Assembly (NCBI GenBank): GCA_016415585.1
Contig: CP066552.1
Location: forward strand, 2,852,001 to 2,916,000
Reading direction: 5' to 3'
Source: Pectobacterium carotovorum
GTDB lineage: Bacteria; Pseudomonadota; Gammaproteobacteria; Enterobacterales; Enterobacteriaceae
DNA: 64,000 nt
In this document: positions 1 through 9,880 of the stretch, one piece after another
Layout: every line of letters starts with the position of its first letter
How positions within the stretch are numbered: position 1 is the stretch's first letter
Position numbers and translations under genes: made by a program
The notes under the pieces: model-generated
What the model was told of the DNA's origin: nothing
Database searches by the model: none
Seen by the model: the letters and a program-made list of their open reading frames with translations, nothing else

Positions 1-2103
1 CGGTGACAGCCACCACAAGAAGCGCAGATCCAACCATGCCATGCCAATCGCCCAGACCAGTCCGAGAATCAGCTGGGAACCGTGGCGCACAAATGCTTCG
101 CTCCACGGCGTCGCATCATCGTCACGCTGTGGAGAATTCCACTGCACCGACCAGCCGAGAAACGCACTGACTACAAACACCGTATGGAACAGCATACGAA
201 CCGGTGCCAGCAGAACCGAGAATAGCATTTCCAGCAGCAGAGAAAGGAATACTCGGACAGCACCGCCGTACTCTTTTGCCCCTTTCGCCCACACCAGAAT
301 CACGCTCAACAGTTTTGGTAAGAACAGCAAGACTAATGTCGTTGAAAAGAGTGCGATAGCCAGTTCAGGCCGCCACTGTGGCCAAACGGGGAACAGCTGT
401 CGAGGCTGCAAGAAGTACTGTGGTTCCATCAGTGTATGCACAACCTGTAAGGCTGTAGAGAGCACCAAGAACATAAACCACAGCGGTGCAGACAGATAAG
501 ACATCACACCAGTAAGGAACACGGCACGGTGAACCGGATGCATGCCTTTAACCAGGAACAACCGGAAATTCATCAGGTTACCATGGCACCAGCGGCGGTC
601 ACGTTTCAGTTCATCCAACAGGTTAGGCGGCAGCTCTTCATAGCTTCCAGGCAGATCGTATGCGATCCACACGCCCCATCCCGCACGACGCATCAGCGCC
701 GCTTCAACGAAGTCGTGAGAAAGAATAGCGCCTGCGAACGAGCCTTCACCCGGCAGCGGTGCCAGAGCACAGTGCTCGATGAACGGTTTAACGCGGATAA
801 TCGCGTTATGGCCCCAGTAATGCGACTCACCCAGTTGCCAAAAATGCAGGCCGGCGGTGAACAGCGGCCCATAGACACGCGTTGCAAACTGCTGGCAACG
901 TGCGTACAGCGTATCCATGCCAGAGGCTTTCGGCGAGGACTGGATGATACCGGCGTTCGGATTCGCTTCCATCAGTCTGACCAGAGACGTCAGACATTCA
1001 CCGCTCATCACGCTATCGGCATCCAGAATCACCATATAGCTATACTGATTACCCCAGCGGCGGCAGAAATCATCGATATTTCCGCTCTTACGTTTGACAC
1101 GACGACGGCGACGGCGATAGAAGATACGCCCTGCTCCACCAACATCACGGCACAGCTCCATCCAGGCTTTTTGCTCTGCCACGCAAATATCGGGGTCGTT
1201 ACTGTCGCTCAGGACGTAAATATCAAAATGCTCAAGGTTGCCCGTCGCTTCAACCGATTCATACGTCGCACGCAATCCCGCAAACACGCGTTCTACGTCT
1301 TCGTTACAAATCGGCATGATTAACGCCGTGCGATGCTCAGGGTTCAGCGCCTCGTTACCCACCGTCGTGGAAGAGATACTGTATTTATCTCGACCAATCA
1401 GCAGTTGCAGGAACCCCATTAAGGCGGTCCAGAACCCGGCCGACACCCAGCAGAACAGTACCGCGAACAGAACCAGTATGCCGCTTTGCAGTACATAAGG
1501 AAGCAGTTGCATCAGCGAACGCGTCCAGGGCTGCCCCGCCATTTCAAACGGATCGATGAGCGCCCAGCCCTGATAAGGCAGGATGGTTTTCATGTACCAG
1601 GTTGCGATCGCCGTTTGGAACAACGTCAACGCCAGCAGAATATAGCGACGGATCGTCCCTACCAAACGCCAGCGGTTTTCGGAAATTTTCTCTTCTGGGC
1701 TGTAATGAGGGCGAGGCGGCACAGTACGACCCAACAGACTTTCCCACCAGCGGAGCAGTGGGTTTGTCCGCCAGACGTCAGGGAACATAGAAGCACGGGT
1801 AATGACAGGCATCGCTTTTAATGCCGTCCGCCCTTCTCTGTCTGTGCCGAGCTGTTTACCGTTGTCCAGACCATCAGCCCAGGTCATTTCAAGACGAGCC
1901 TGCACGGAATGCAGTGCAACATCGCCTTCTGCCTGAACATTAACCTGGTTACCTTCAGACTGTTTACCTTCAGACAAGGCATGATGCAAAACGGCCTGAT
2001 CGTTCCAGGCCGCTTGCGGTAATTTTTCGCGAAGAACCTCTGCCTGCTCGGCAGGCAGAGGAAGTTTCTCAATATAATCGAGAGAGGAAGTTGACTTATT
2101 CAT
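1..2103 (-). CDS. opgH: Glucans biosynthesis glucosyltransferase OpgH (MdoH), 3' end cut by window
   Basis: Inner-membrane glucosyltransferase that polymerises UDP-glucose into the beta-1,2 backbone of osmoregulated periplasmic glucans. The reading frame is open from ATG at 2103 to the window edge, giving 701 of roughly 850 residues. Visible are an N-terminal cytoplasmic region, a pair of membrane segments, a family 2 glycosyltransferase core with the acidic motif LDADS, the RDRRW motif (R/QxxRW type) and then further membrane helices. The start ATGAATAA overlaps the opgG stop by 8 nt, the same overlap as I recall for E. coli mdoGH, so the two are translationally coupled. Near-identity to E. 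coli MdoH in the catalytic part makes the call secure; the C terminus cannot be judged. Confidence 0.97.
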   Translation of the reverse strand, partial: MNKSTSSLDYIEKLPLPAEQAEVLREKLPQAAWNDQAVLHHALSEGKQSEGNQVNVQAEGDVALHSVQARLEMTWADGLDNGKQLGTDREGRTALKAMPVITRASMFPDVWRTNPLLRWWESLLGRTVPPRPHYSPEEKISENRWRLVGTIRRYILLALTLFQTAIATWYMKTILPYQGWALIDPFEMAGQPWTRSLMQLLPYVLQSGILVLFAVLFCWVSAGFWTALMGFLQLLIGRDKYSISSTTVGNEALNPEHRTALIMPICNEDVERVFAGLRATYESVEATGNLEHFDIYVLSDSNDPDICVAEQKAWMELCRDVGGAGRIFYRRRRRRVKRKSGNIDDFCRRWGNQYSYMVILDADSVMSGECLTSLVRLMEANPNAGIIQSSPKASGMDTLYARCQQFATRVYGPLFTAGLHFWQLGESHYWGHNAIIRVKPFIEHCALAPLPGEGSFAGAILSHDFVEAALMRRAGWGVWIAYDLPGSYEELPPNLLDELKRDRRWCHGNLMNFRLFLVKGMHPVHRAVFLTGVMSYLSAPLWFMFLVLSTALQVVHTLMEPQYFLQPRQLFPVWPQWRPELAIALFSTTLVLLFLPKLLSVILVWAKGAKEYGGAVRVFLSLLLEMLFSVLLAPVRMLFHTVFVVSAFLGWSVQWNSPQRDDDATPWSEAFVRHGSQLILGLVWAIGMAWLDLRFLWWLSP

Positions 2104-3664
2104 TAGCAGGCAGCTGATTGCTCCAGGTTTCAGTCAATGTCGTCTCGCCATTAACCAACGCAGCTCTCATTTCAGTCGGCTGTTTCGCATCTTTTACACG
2201 CAAACGCAGCGTCAGACGCCAGCCATGAGTGACCGGGTTATAGCGAACATTATTTTCTACAATCTCACCATTGTCGCCAATACTGACCTGAGAAGCTACC
2301 GGAGTGCTCTCATCCAGCTCTTTTAGATTCGGTCCAACAAAGTCCACAATGTAGGCGATCGTACCGTCAGGCTGGCGGATCAGGTTAGATTGTTTAACAT
2401 CACCAGCAGAACGGCGAGTCTGTTGAACATAGGCAATGTTCGGGGAATGCAGTTGATCTTCGTCGCGCGTAAAGTGCAGACGATATTTAATATCCAGCGG
2501 TTTGCCCGTTTCTGGCAAGACATCAGGCGTCCAGAAGGCAACGATGTTGTCGTTGGTTTCGTCCGCGGTAGGGATTTCAACCAGCTCAACTTTTCCTTTG
2601 CCCCACTCGCCTTTAGGTTCAACCCAGCCGCTTGGGCGCAGATCGTAACGATCGTCAAGATCTTCATAGGCAGCAAAATCACGACCACGTTGCAACAGAC
2701 CAAACCCTTTCGGGTTCTCTACCGCATACGTACTCACAGACAGGTGCTTAGGATTATTCAGCGGACGCCAAATCCATTCACCATTACCGGCATGAATTGA
2801 CAAACCGTTAGAGTCGTTCAGCGCTGGACGGTAGTTCAGCGTCGGAGACGGCTGGTTCGGCCCAAACAGATACATACTGGTCAGCGGAGCGATACCCAGC
2901 TTGCCCACTTTATCACGCAGGAAGACTTTAGCCTGAACATCGACGACGCTGTCACGACCCGGATAAACGGTAAAACGGTAAGCCCCTGCGGCACGCGGCG
3001 AATCCAGCAGTGCATAAATAACCAGATGTTTATCATTCGCTTTTGGACGTTCAATCCAGAACTCACGGAAACGCGGGAACTCTTCCCCAGAAGGCAAAGC
3101 CGTATCGATAGCCAGACCACGGGCGGACAAGCCATAAATCTGGCCTTTACCTACCACACGGAAATAACTGGCACCCAGCATGCTGACGATTTCATCGTTC
3201 TTATCTGCTTTATTGATCGGATAGAGCACTTTAAAACCAGCAAAGCCAAGATTTTTAACCGTTTCAGGATCGTGATTAACGGAACCAAAATCAAAATACT
3301 CAGGAGAGTATTTAATCTCATCAACCGTTGTCGCCGTGACTTCATTAATTTTTACTGGGGTATCGAAATACATCCCCTGATGGTAAAACTGGAGCTTGAA
3401 AGGCGTCTGTACATTATTCCAGTATGATTTATCGTTATTGAAACGAATCTGCTGGTAGTCCGCAAATTTCATATCACGAAATTGCGCAGGAAGATTACTT
3501 TTCGGCGCTTCAAAACCCTTTTGTGCCAGCTTTTCAGCCTGCTGTGCCACATCATCAATAGAAAATGCCCAAGCAGGCACTGCGCTTACAGACAGCATAA
3601 TGGCGGCGGACAGCCAGCGAAGGCTAGCAATCCGCTGTTTAAACCCAAATTTATTATCCAGCAC
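2096..3664 (-). CDS. opgG: Glucans biosynthesis protein OpgG (MdoG), periplasmic
   Basis: Periplasmic protein needed for synthesis of osmoregulated periplasmic glucans, thought to act on the branching or release of the nascent chain made by OpgH. 522 residues, E. coli about 511. The start is GTG at 3664 with a strong AGGGGGAGC ribosome site just upstream. The signal peptide is longer than in E. coli: a basic stretch, then [18 protein letters not shown] with likely cleavage after AWA near residue 33. The mature part follows the family closely ([48 protein letters not shown]). First gene of the opgGH operon. OPG loss reduces virulence in soft-rot bacteria, so this is a virulence-relevant housekeeping locus. 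Confidence 0.97.
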   Translation of the reverse strand: MLDNKFGFKQRIASLRWLSAAIMLSVSAVPAWAFSIDDVAQQAEKLAQKGFEAPKSNLPAQFRDMKFADYQQIRFNNDKSYWNNVQTPFKLQFYHQGMYFDTPVKINEVTATTVDEIKYSPEYFDFGSVNHDPETVKNLGFAGFKVLYPINKADKNDEIVSMLGASYFRVVGKGQIYGLSARGLAIDTALPSGEEFPRFREFWIERPKANDKHLVIYALLDSPRAAGAYRFTVYPGRDSVVDVQAKVFLRDKVGKLGIAPLTSMYLFGPNQPSPTLNYRPALNDSNGLSIHAGNGEWIWRPLNNPKHLSVSTYAVENPKGFGLLQRGRDFAAYEDLDDRYDLRPSGWVEPKGEWGKGKVELVEIPTADETNDNIVAFWTPDVLPETGKPLDIKYRLHFTRDEDQLHSPNIAYVQQTRRSAGDVKQSNLIRQPDGTIAYIVDFVGPNLKELDESTPVASQVSIGDNGEIVENNVRYNPVTHGWRLTLRLRVKDAKQPTEMRAALVNGETTLTETWSNQLPANE

Positions 3665-4040
3665 AGCTCCCCCTGTTGGTGTGCTTCAATCAACTAAAAT
3701 CCATATTAATGGATAAGTTAGCTTTCCTACAACTTGATAAATATATTGTTCATCATAATAGGTCAGCGTTTAAACAACGAGAACGCTAAAGCATGATAAA
3801 CCGGGTTGTAAAAATGGAAAACAGCCACGGACTATAACGAATATCGACCTGCATAGGCGTAGGATTATTCCGTTTACGCCCACGCCATTTCCGATTATCC
3901 GCCGATAAAAAACCTGACAGATGGCGACATCGACTCACATAGCGCTTAAAGCATGGCTGGTATAAACATTTGTGTAACAAGGCAGGGACAAGTAAAGTAC
4001 ACTCCTTGGCTGAACTCGGTATTGTTGAATTAAGACTGCT
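3665..4040. other. Intergenic region between opgG and the DUF2946 gene
   Basis: 376 bases separating two divergent genes, so it must hold the opgGH promoter. A small perfect hairpin (ATCCAT, loop ATTA, ATGGAT) lies at 3699-3714, about 35 bases before the opgG start, where it would fall in the leader. I see no convincing gene; a 64-codon open frame at 3786-3980 has no family signal. Confidence 0.5.
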
Positions 4041-4490
4041 ATGCTTTTGTCCGCATTACGACGACGAAGTTTCCCAGCCTGGGTTGGCATCTTCGCTATT
4101 TTGACCATATTCATCGCACCAGTGATTTCACAAACACTGGTGCTTCATGAGCCTAGTGCAATTGCGCATAATACAATCTCATATAGCACAGCGTCATCCA
4201 GTAACAGCGGCAGTATAGCTGACCATCATCATAATCATACTGGTCACACGATGCCCGAGCATGGTGTGATGGCATCACACCATTCTCCCTCATCACCGTC
4301 CATGATGATGGATCATGCTGCTTGCGGTTACTGCGTACTCTTTTCGTATACGCCAGCGTTGTTCGCAACAGGATCTCTCAATCCCATACTGACCGCGTCT
4401 TTATCGGAAGCGCTGGTTATTCACTTTATCTCACGCACTGTCCTTCCTGAACGTTATGCTTCTCCTGTAGTACGCGCTCCGCCCTTCTGA
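4041..4490 (+). CDS. DUF2946 family His/Met-rich protein
   Basis: 149-residue protein with one N-terminal hydrophobic segment (residues about 12-32), a middle rich in His and Met (DHHHNHTGHTMPEH, then SMMMDHAACGYC) and a C-terminal hydrophobic helix. The CGYC pair preceded by DHAA is the usual core of DUF2946 proteins, which sit beside TonB receptors or PepSY proteins in copper- or iron-related loci. The His/Met content suggests metal binding at the envelope; that is inference. No strong ribosome site precedes the ATG. It lies 101 bases upstream of the PepSY gene on the same strand, which suggests one transcript. Confidence 0.75.
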   Translation: MLLSALRRRSFPAWVGIFAILTIFIAPVISQTLVLHEPSAIAHNTISYSTASSSNSGSIADHHHNHTGHTMPEHGVMASHHSPSSPSMMMDHAACGYCVLFSYTPALFATGSLNPILTASLSEALVIHFISRTVLPERYASPVVRAPPF

Positions 4491-4591
4491 ATCATGCCCC
4501 ATCATGCTCATGTGCATTTATAACGCATCGCGCTATACCCTTTCAGGTGTGGCGTTTGATCATTTTTTGCCAAATGATTTCAGAGGGTTCT

Positions 4592-6115
4592 ATGTCACAC
4601 CCTAATCAGGCGTCAGCAACTGCTGCTGCCACCGCCGTGCGCCAAACTGGAGAAAACACGTCGGATCAACAGGCGATAGATAAAGTATCGCCACGTGCCG
4701 CGATCGTCGCTCTATTCATCCGGCTTCATTTCTATATTGGTATTTTCGTTGGTCCTTTTATTTTTGTCGCTGCTCTGACAGGAACGTTATATGTCCTGAC
4801 GCCGCAGATTGAAAACCGACTGTATTCGCACCAGCTCTTTACCGAAAGCCTGGGTACACCGCATTCGCTGGCTGAGCAAATTCGTGCAGCACAGGCAGGA
4901 CTCACTCGCCACCAGGATGCAAAATTACTGGCGATACGCCCTGCCCCTGCGGCAGGTGAAACTACCCGCGTCATGTTTACCTTGCCGGAATTAGGACCAT
5001 CGGAAAGCCGCGCCGTTTTCATTGATCCCATATCGCTGGAAAATCGCGGCAGTGAGATTGTTTACGGCACCAGCGGGATTCTGCCATTTCGTACCTGGCT
5101 TGATTACCTGCACCGTGGGTTGCTGCTAGGCGATGTCGGGCGTAATTACAGCGAGCTGGCTGCGTCCTGGCTGTGGGTCGCGGCGCTAGGCGGTATTGTC
5201 ATCTGGTGGTCAACCCGACATATGTCGTCAGCAACCAAGCGGCGGAAATTGAAAAATAGCCGGACGACAACAGCGAAGGTGCAGCGCCTGCGTCATTGGC
5301 ACGCAATGATGGGGCTCAGCCTTGTGCTTGGCTTGCTCTTTTTCTCCGTAACGGGGTTAACCTGGTCGCAATGGGCGGGAAGCAACATTTCTGTCGCCCG
5401 CACCGCGCTAGGATGGCAAACCCCATCGGTGAAAACTCAGTTGCCTGCCCCCCTGTCTCATCACGACATGATGCACGGTCACGATATGACGATGGCCACG
5501 GATGAGCACGCAGAGCACCATGCGTCAATGCCGATGGGAAATGTCGATGCCTCTTCACCCACGTTATTTGACGAGGTACTGGCTGCCGCACGTCATGCCG
5601 GGATTGATGCCAATAAAATCGAAATTCGCCCCGCCACTCAACCGCATCGCGCCTGGACCGTCAGTGAGATCGACCGCGCCTGGCCAACGCAGGTTGATGC
5701 CGTGTCGGTCAATCCTGATACGCTGGAGATTGTAGACAAAACCAATTTCAACACCTTCCCGCTGGCCGCCAAGCTCACTCGTTGGGGCGTGGATGCGCAC
5801 ATGGGCGTGTTATTCGGATTGCCAAACCAGCTCATCCTCGCGGCGTTTGGGCTTGGGCTCTGTGCAATGATCGTGTGGGGCTATCGGATGTGGTGGATAC
5901 GCCGTCCAAAATCTCGTCATGACGCAAACCCGGTTAACACGCTGACGGCAGCATTGCTGCTGGTTCCTGTCTCTCATCGTGTACTCATTGCGTTCATTAC
6001 GCTACTGCTGGCAGTGAGTTTGCCCGTTATGGGAATCAGCCTGATCGTCTTCCTGTTCATTGACGTTGTTCGGTGGCATATGAACCATCCAAAACAGAGC
6101 ATCGTTAAACGCTAA
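4592..6115 (+). CDS. PepSY-associated TM helix domain membrane protein
   Basis: 507-residue inner-membrane protein of the PepSY-TM family, whose members are linked to reductive steps in iron or copper uptake. Residues about 35-70 hold the first membrane helix (IRLHFYIGIFVGPFIF); further helices follow near ASWLWVAALGGIVIWW, HAMMGLSLVLGLLFFSVTG and two C-terminal segments. A periplasmic loop is loaded with metal-ligand residues (HHDMMHGHDMTMA, then HAEHHASMPMG), echoing the His/Met-rich upstream neighbour. I chose ATG 4592, preceded by CAGAGGG, over an upstream in-frame start at 4547 that lacks one. Substrate unknown; copper is the best guess from the Met/His clusters. Confidence 0.85.
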   Translation: MSHPNQASATAAATAVRQTGENTSDQQAIDKVSPRAAIVALFIRLHFYIGIFVGPFIFVAALTGTLYVLTPQIENRLYSHQLFTESLGTPHSLAEQIRAAQAGLTRHQDAKLLAIRPAPAAGETTRVMFTLPELGPSESRAVFIDPISLENRGSEIVYGTSGILPFRTWLDYLHRGLLLGDVGRNYSELAASWLWVAALGGIVIWWSTRHMSSATKRRKLKNSRTTTAKVQRLRHWHAMMGLSLVLGLLFFSVTGLTWSQWAGSNISVARTALGWQTPSVKTQLPAPLSHHDMMHGHDMTMATDEHAEHHASMPMGNVDASSPTLFDEVLAAARHAGIDANKIEIRPATQPHRAWTVSEIDRAWPTQVDAVSVNPDTLEIVDKTNFNTFPLAAKLTRWGVDAHMGVLFGLPNQLILAAFGLGLCAMIVWGYRMWWIRRPKSRHDANPVNTLTAALLLVPVSHRVLIAFITLLLAVSLPVMGISLIVFLFIDVVRWHMNHPKQSIVKR

Positions 6116-6155
6116 TTTTGCACGGTAACCATCACCTGCCATAACCATAAAAAAA

Positions 6156-6183
6156 CCGCCATTGTGCAGCAACACAATGGCGG
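6156..6183 (-). terminator. Rho-independent terminator of the chemoreceptor gene
   Basis: Perfect 11-bp stem (6156-6166 with 6173-6183) around a 6-base loop. On the minus strand it is followed by a run of seven T, and it lies 33 bases past the chemoreceptor stop codon. It may also slow transcripts leaving the convergent PepSY gene, though the plus side lacks a T run. Confidence 0.9.
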
Positions 6184-6215
6184 TCAATTAACGCTATATT
6201 ATGAATAATAAGGCG

Positions 6216-7880
6216 TTAGAACGTGGTCCAATCCGCCAGTTCGCCTTTAGCAGACGTTTTTTCGGCACGGTTATTTTTAGGTGCAGCCAGCGCAGGCGCT
6301 GCTGCTTTTCTATTTAACACAGCACTTTTGTAGGATGAACCTAGATTAAATACGCTGACCGTACGTGCAAGGCTATCGGCTTGCTCCTGCAAAGAGAGAG
6401 CCGCAGCGGCGGATTCTTCAACCAGCGCGGCGTTTTGCTGGGTTGTGGTATCAATCTGACCCACGGCTAGGTTGATCTGGTTGATTCCATCGCTCTGCTC
6501 GCGGCTTGCCTGCGCAATTTCGCTGATGATTCCCGTTACGCCCTGCACATTCGTCACCAGTGAGTTCATCGTGACGCCAGTCTCTTCTACCAGCCCCATG
6601 CCGTCCTGCACTTTCTTGAACGAATCATCGATAAGTTCTTTGATTTCTTTTGCCGCCGTCGCGCTTCGCTGAGCCAACGCGCGTACCTCACTGGCAACAA
6701 CGGCAAACCCTCTCCCTTGTTCACCCGCTCGCGCCGCTTCAACGGCAGCATTCAGCGCCAGAATATTAGTTTGGAATGCAATGCCATCAATCACGCCGAT
6801 AATTTCTGCCATACGCTGTGATGAATCACGGATACCGCGCATTTCCTGCGTTACCGTTTCCATCATGGTACCGCTTTTCTTCACCGTTGCCGACGCGCTG
6901 GCAGCAAGGTCTGTCGCCTGCGTCGTGTTATCGGCAGTATTTCTTATTGTCGACGTCAATTGTTCCATTGATGACGCCGTTTCTTCCAGCGAACTTGCCT
7001 GTTCTTCCGTTCGGGCAGATAAATCCTGGTTCCCTGCCGCAATTTGCGATGCGGCACTGGAGATCGTTTCTGCACCATCGCGCACCTGGCTGACAATCTG
7101 CCTTAAGCTGCCGTTCATATTATTCAAGGCGGATAACAGCTGACCGGTTTCATCTTTACGCTCGGTATAAATTTCAGAGGTCAGATCGCCTTTCGCGACA
7201 TTTTCGGCAACGCCCAGAGCTTCCTGTATCGGCTGAGTTACGCTGCGGGTAATCAATGAAGCAATAATTAATCCAGCCAGCGCACTGATGATAATGATCG
7301 TAGCAAGGACCATCAGCGCGTTTTTATAACTATCACCCACCTCTCGCGCTGAGGATGCCATTTTGGCATCCTGTATATTGATGAACTCATGAACCTTGCT
7401 GATGTATTTCGCCTGAGTAACACGCGTTACGTTGAAGTATTCTTCCGCAGCAGAGTCGGTGTTTCCTGCCGAGATCAATGAAGAGAGTTTATTTGCGGAG
7501 CCAAGGAAATCGCGGCGAATGTCGCCAATATCACGCAGTATCGCAACGGACTTATCGTCGCTTACTGATTGGTTCAGGTACTCCATGAGTTCAGATATCG
7601 TTCCTGAACGCTCTTTGTTCAGCGCCAACTGTTTGTTAATTTCACTTTCTGATTTAAGTAGTAGCAACAGCTGCTGATTATTGAGGTAATTATTCAGCTC
7701 ATCAATGAGCTTGTTACTTTTGACGGTGAGTGGGTAATTTTGCGAAACAATTTCATCCACTTTTTCGTGAAAGTCACTTAGCTTTGAAATTGCAACACTG
7801 CCAATTACCAAAAGCATTAATACCAGGAAAGAAAATCCCGCCCCTAATCGATATCCTATACGCCAGTTGGACAAACTCAT
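6216..7880 (-). CDS. Methyl-accepting chemotaxis protein
   Basis: 554-residue transmembrane chemoreceptor. Order of parts: TM1 (residues about 12-32), periplasmic four-helix-type sensor of about 155 residues, TM2 (around 190-212, ending IASLITRSVTQPI), HAMP domain, methylation helices and the signalling hairpin with tip AFQTNILALNAAVEAARAG that contacts CheA/CheW. The protein ends in DWTTF, a variant of the NWETF pentapeptide that tethers CheR/CheB in high-abundance receptors. ATG 7880 is chosen because AAGGAG sits six bases upstream; the ATG six bases earlier would directly abut it. The ligand cannot be told from sequence. Monocistronic, with its own terminator downstream. Confidence 0.95.
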   Translation of the reverse strand: MSLSNWRIGYRLGAGFSFLVLMLLVIGSVAISKLSDFHEKVDEIVSQNYPLTVKSNKLIDELNNYLNNQQLLLLLKSESEINKQLALNKERSGTISELMEYLNQSVSDDKSVAILRDIGDIRRDFLGSANKLSSLISAGNTDSAAEEYFNVTRVTQAKYISKVHEFINIQDAKMASSAREVGDSYKNALMVLATIIIISALAGLIIASLITRSVTQPIQEALGVAENVAKGDLTSEIYTERKDETGQLLSALNNMNGSLRQIVSQVRDGAETISSAASQIAAGNQDLSARTEEQASSLEETASSMEQLTSTIRNTADNTTQATDLAASASATVKKSGTMMETVTQEMRGIRDSSQRMAEIIGVIDGIAFQTNILALNAAVEAARAGEQGRGFAVVASEVRALAQRSATAAKEIKELIDDSFKKVQDGMGLVEETGVTMNSLVTNVQGVTGIISEIAQASREQSDGINQINLAVGQIDTTTQQNAALVEESAAAALSLQEQADSLARTVSVFNLGSSYKSAVLNRKAAAPALAAPKNNRAEKTSAKGELADWTTF

Positions 7881-7904
7881 TAACATCTCCTTAATTAATT
7901 TTCT

Positions 7905-7961
7905 CTATCTGTATAAAAATATATAATTAAAAATTAATATTTATTTAATAAATACAGATAG
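7905..7961. promoter_or_regulatory. Inverted repeat in the chemoreceptor promoter region
   Basis: Two perfect 10-base arms, CTATCTGTAT at 7905-7914 and ATACAGATAG at 7952-7961, flank 37 very AT-rich bases directly upstream of the chemoreceptor start. The placement suits an operator or a looped site; no known regulator consensus is recognised. Confidence 0.4.
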
Positions 7962-8641
7962 CTCCAATACTCTTTTTCATAACAAAAAACACACATCTCT
8001 GGACAGATTATTTATATGCCCTGGTGAGAAACATAAACAATATATTGATAGACATGGTCCATCAAACCACATCCATCACAGCGCGGTCGAATTGGTCTAG
8101 CCAGATACGGCGATGGGTGCAAGGCATCTGCACATACTGGCGGTGGAAAAAGCGTCATCCTTTACACCTCATCTTTCACCGCACGTTCTCGTACCATGAC
8201 TGGCTTCTTACATTCCCATGTTCCCTAAAGCCCAGAAACATTACCGTCACTAAAATTAGTGGTTAAATAGCAGCGACAAGGGTGAATAAAAACCAGAACA
8301 CCTCTTCCTTACGCCGAAGGGGGTATCGGCCTTTTGTAGATAATCTTTATATTTTCTAACTTATGGCATTAATATCTATTAAATCGATCATTTTTTTAAA
8401 ATCTATCTATTTATAAGATATATAGACTTTAGAAAAATGAATATTGTATTTAGGATATGACAATAAACTCAAAAATAAATAATAACAATTTGTTATACAT
8501 TTAAATAAACACTGTTTGAATTTATATTCAACCACATGCAGGGAATAGAGATATATGAAAAATGAAGAAAATGGCGTGGGATAATGTGCTTTTCGGTGAT
8601 ATCCACGTGCTATACGAACATCAGGGGGAGCAAAAAAGACT
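7962..8641. other. Gene-free AT-rich stretch
   Basis: About 680 bases with no supportable gene. An 80-codon frame at 8024-8266 has no ribosome site and an unconvincing composition. The part around 8340-8560 is strongly AT-rich, as in horizontally acquired or curved regulatory DNA. Confidence 0.4.
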
Positions 8642-8675
8642 CACCCAGACACCTTTTTATCAAGGTGTCTGGGTG
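8642..8675 (-). terminator. Strong hairpin terminator after the ribbon-helix-helix gene
   Basis: Perfect 13-bp stem (8642-8654 with 8663-8675) and an 8-base loop. Reading the minus strand, GAGTCTTTTTT follows the stem, so it most likely ends the gene at 8733-9014. It lies about 58 bases past that stop codon. Confidence 0.8.
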
Positions 8676-8732
8676 ATTTAATTTTGTTCTCTATTCTTTA
8701 AATCAATCAGAGATCAGAATCACATTCCAGCA

Positions 8733-9014
8733 TTACTTTTTCTTGGAAGTCGCTTTAGATTTACCTTTCAGTAATTCTCGGAGTTTCTTGAGTTCTTTCT
8801 GCGTCAAGGGTACTTCTGCACCAACTTCCTCTGTACCCTGGCTATCGACCGATTCAGGAGACAACTCAGAGTTCTGGTGGCTTTCATCAAAGCTTCTCAG
8901 TAATCGAGCACTAACTTCTGCACTAATAGATACTTCGTTTTCCAATGCAGCGGCTTTGATTTTTTCTTTCAGCTCTGAGGAAATCTTCAGGGACAGGCTA
9001 GATATCTCACTCAT
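8733..9014 (-). CDS. Arc-like ribbon-helix-helix DNA-binding protein
   Basis: 93-residue protein. Residues about 4-45 (LSLKISSELKEKIKAAALEN, then SISAEVSARLLRSF) fit the strand-helix-helix pattern of the Arc/MetJ fold: a short beta strand, helix A, the turn with N-E-V-S-I-S, and helix B. The rest is an acidic linker followed by a very basic C-terminal tail (KKLRELLKGKSKATSKKK). RHH proteins of this kind are often antitoxins or phage/plasmid repressors, but no toxin gene directly adjoins it. AAAGGT precedes the ATG. Has its own terminator, so it is probably a single-gene unit. Confidence 0.75.
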   Translation of the reverse strand: MSEISSLSLKISSELKEKIKAAALENEVSISAEVSARLLRSFDESHQNSELSPESVDSQGTEEVGAEVPLTQKELKKLRELLKGKSKATSKKK

Positions 9015-9171
9015 TTTATTACCTTTCTCATGGGGTAAAATAGTAAGCTATGACAGCCAGCTAACAATGTCCATACTGAAATAAAAATTTAATATTTATG
9101 TCACAAAAATAGTTTAATTAATTTATTAGCAAAAAAATTATTACTTCGCTATTTTATTTCTCTACTGAATG

Positions 9172-9459
9172 TTATGCATTCCCATTTTTCATTCTCCAGC
9201 CATCAATCATTTTTCTGGTCACATCGTCTTTGTAACAAATAGGCGAATCCCTCCATGCGCTACGCTTACCACACTTACTGCCATTACGTACTGAATTATA
9301 AGGACAAGGGCAGTTATCGGAATAAGAATAAATTGATTCCTGAATGATCTTTTCTTTGATCTGCTCATCAGAAATCCGAGAATTTTTCGCCATACTGAGT
9401 GTAGAAACAGAAAGCAGGATCACTGCACATCCCATCGCAACCGATAGCATTATTTTCAT
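9172..9459 (-). CDS. Small secreted cysteine-rich protein
   Basis: 95 residues with a clear signal peptide (MKIMLSVAMGCAVILLSVST, cleavage probably after SMA near residue 24). The mature part has four cysteines in the pattern CPCPYNSVRNGSKCG, then SPICY. I recognise this pattern from small uncharacterised proteobacterial secreted proteins and from larger nuclease-like proteins, but do not know a function. Four cysteines in an exported protein suggest two disulphides. A lone gene, 158 bases from the RHH gene on the same strand. Confidence 0.7.
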   Translation of the reverse strand: MKIMLSVAMGCAVILLSVSTLSMAKNSRISDEQIKEKIIQESIYSYSDNCPCPYNSVRNGSKCGKRSAWRDSPICYKDDVTRKMIDGWRMKNGNA

Positions 9460-9611
9460 ACCGATGGTCTCATTTTAGCCAGAGGCTAATAACTGTAGTG
9501 CCAAACAAATTAAGTACCGCAGGACAATGCTTCCCACTATGGGTTAAAAAATTGATCATAAAATATTAACAACATAAAATGCAGGCGCTTCGAGGATAAA
9601 AGGAAATAAAC

Positions 9612-9797
9612 GTGCCACATCACTCCCTATGGGAACTCATTATACTTACCTACACGATCGGTTTTGCCGTTTCCCTGATCGTTACTTTCTTGTTAAGTAA
9701 AGATAAATCTCTGCTCATCCGGTTTTTGGCATCGTTAATGATAGGTCTGACCTGGCCATTGAGCTTTCCCGTGGTTCTGCTGTTCTCGATTTTTTGA
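9612..9797 (+). CDS. GhoT/OrtT family membrane toxin (orphan)
   Basis: 61-residue protein made almost wholly of two membrane helices, starting at GTG with AAAGGA upstream. The second half (IRFLASLMIGLTWPLSFPVV, then LLFSIF) matches the hallmark C terminus of E. coli OrtT and GhoT, which end TWPMSFPVALLFSLF and TWPMSLPVALLFSLF respectively. GhoT is the toxin of the type V GhoST system, where GhoS RNase cleaves ghoT mRNA; OrtT is the partnerless version. These toxins damage the inner membrane and lower ATP under stress. No GhoS-like gene of about 98 codons lies on either side, so this one looks OrtT-like. Confidence 0.85.
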   Translation: MPHHSLWELIILTYTIGFAVSLIVTFLLSKDKSLLIRFLASLMIGLTWPLSFPVVLLFSIF

Positions 9798-9880
9798 AGC
9801 GGCGTTTATCTTCCACACAACGCACATGATGACTCAATGCCGCAACGCCTATGCTCGCCTTTTAGAGGGAATATCCCACA

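Noticed and set aside
529..1323. 264-codon open frame antisense to opgH
   Set aside because: opgH is clearly coding on the other strand through the whole stretch.
8024..8266. 80-codon plus-strand open frame
   Set aside because: No ribosome site, no recognisable domain, isolated in AT-rich DNA.
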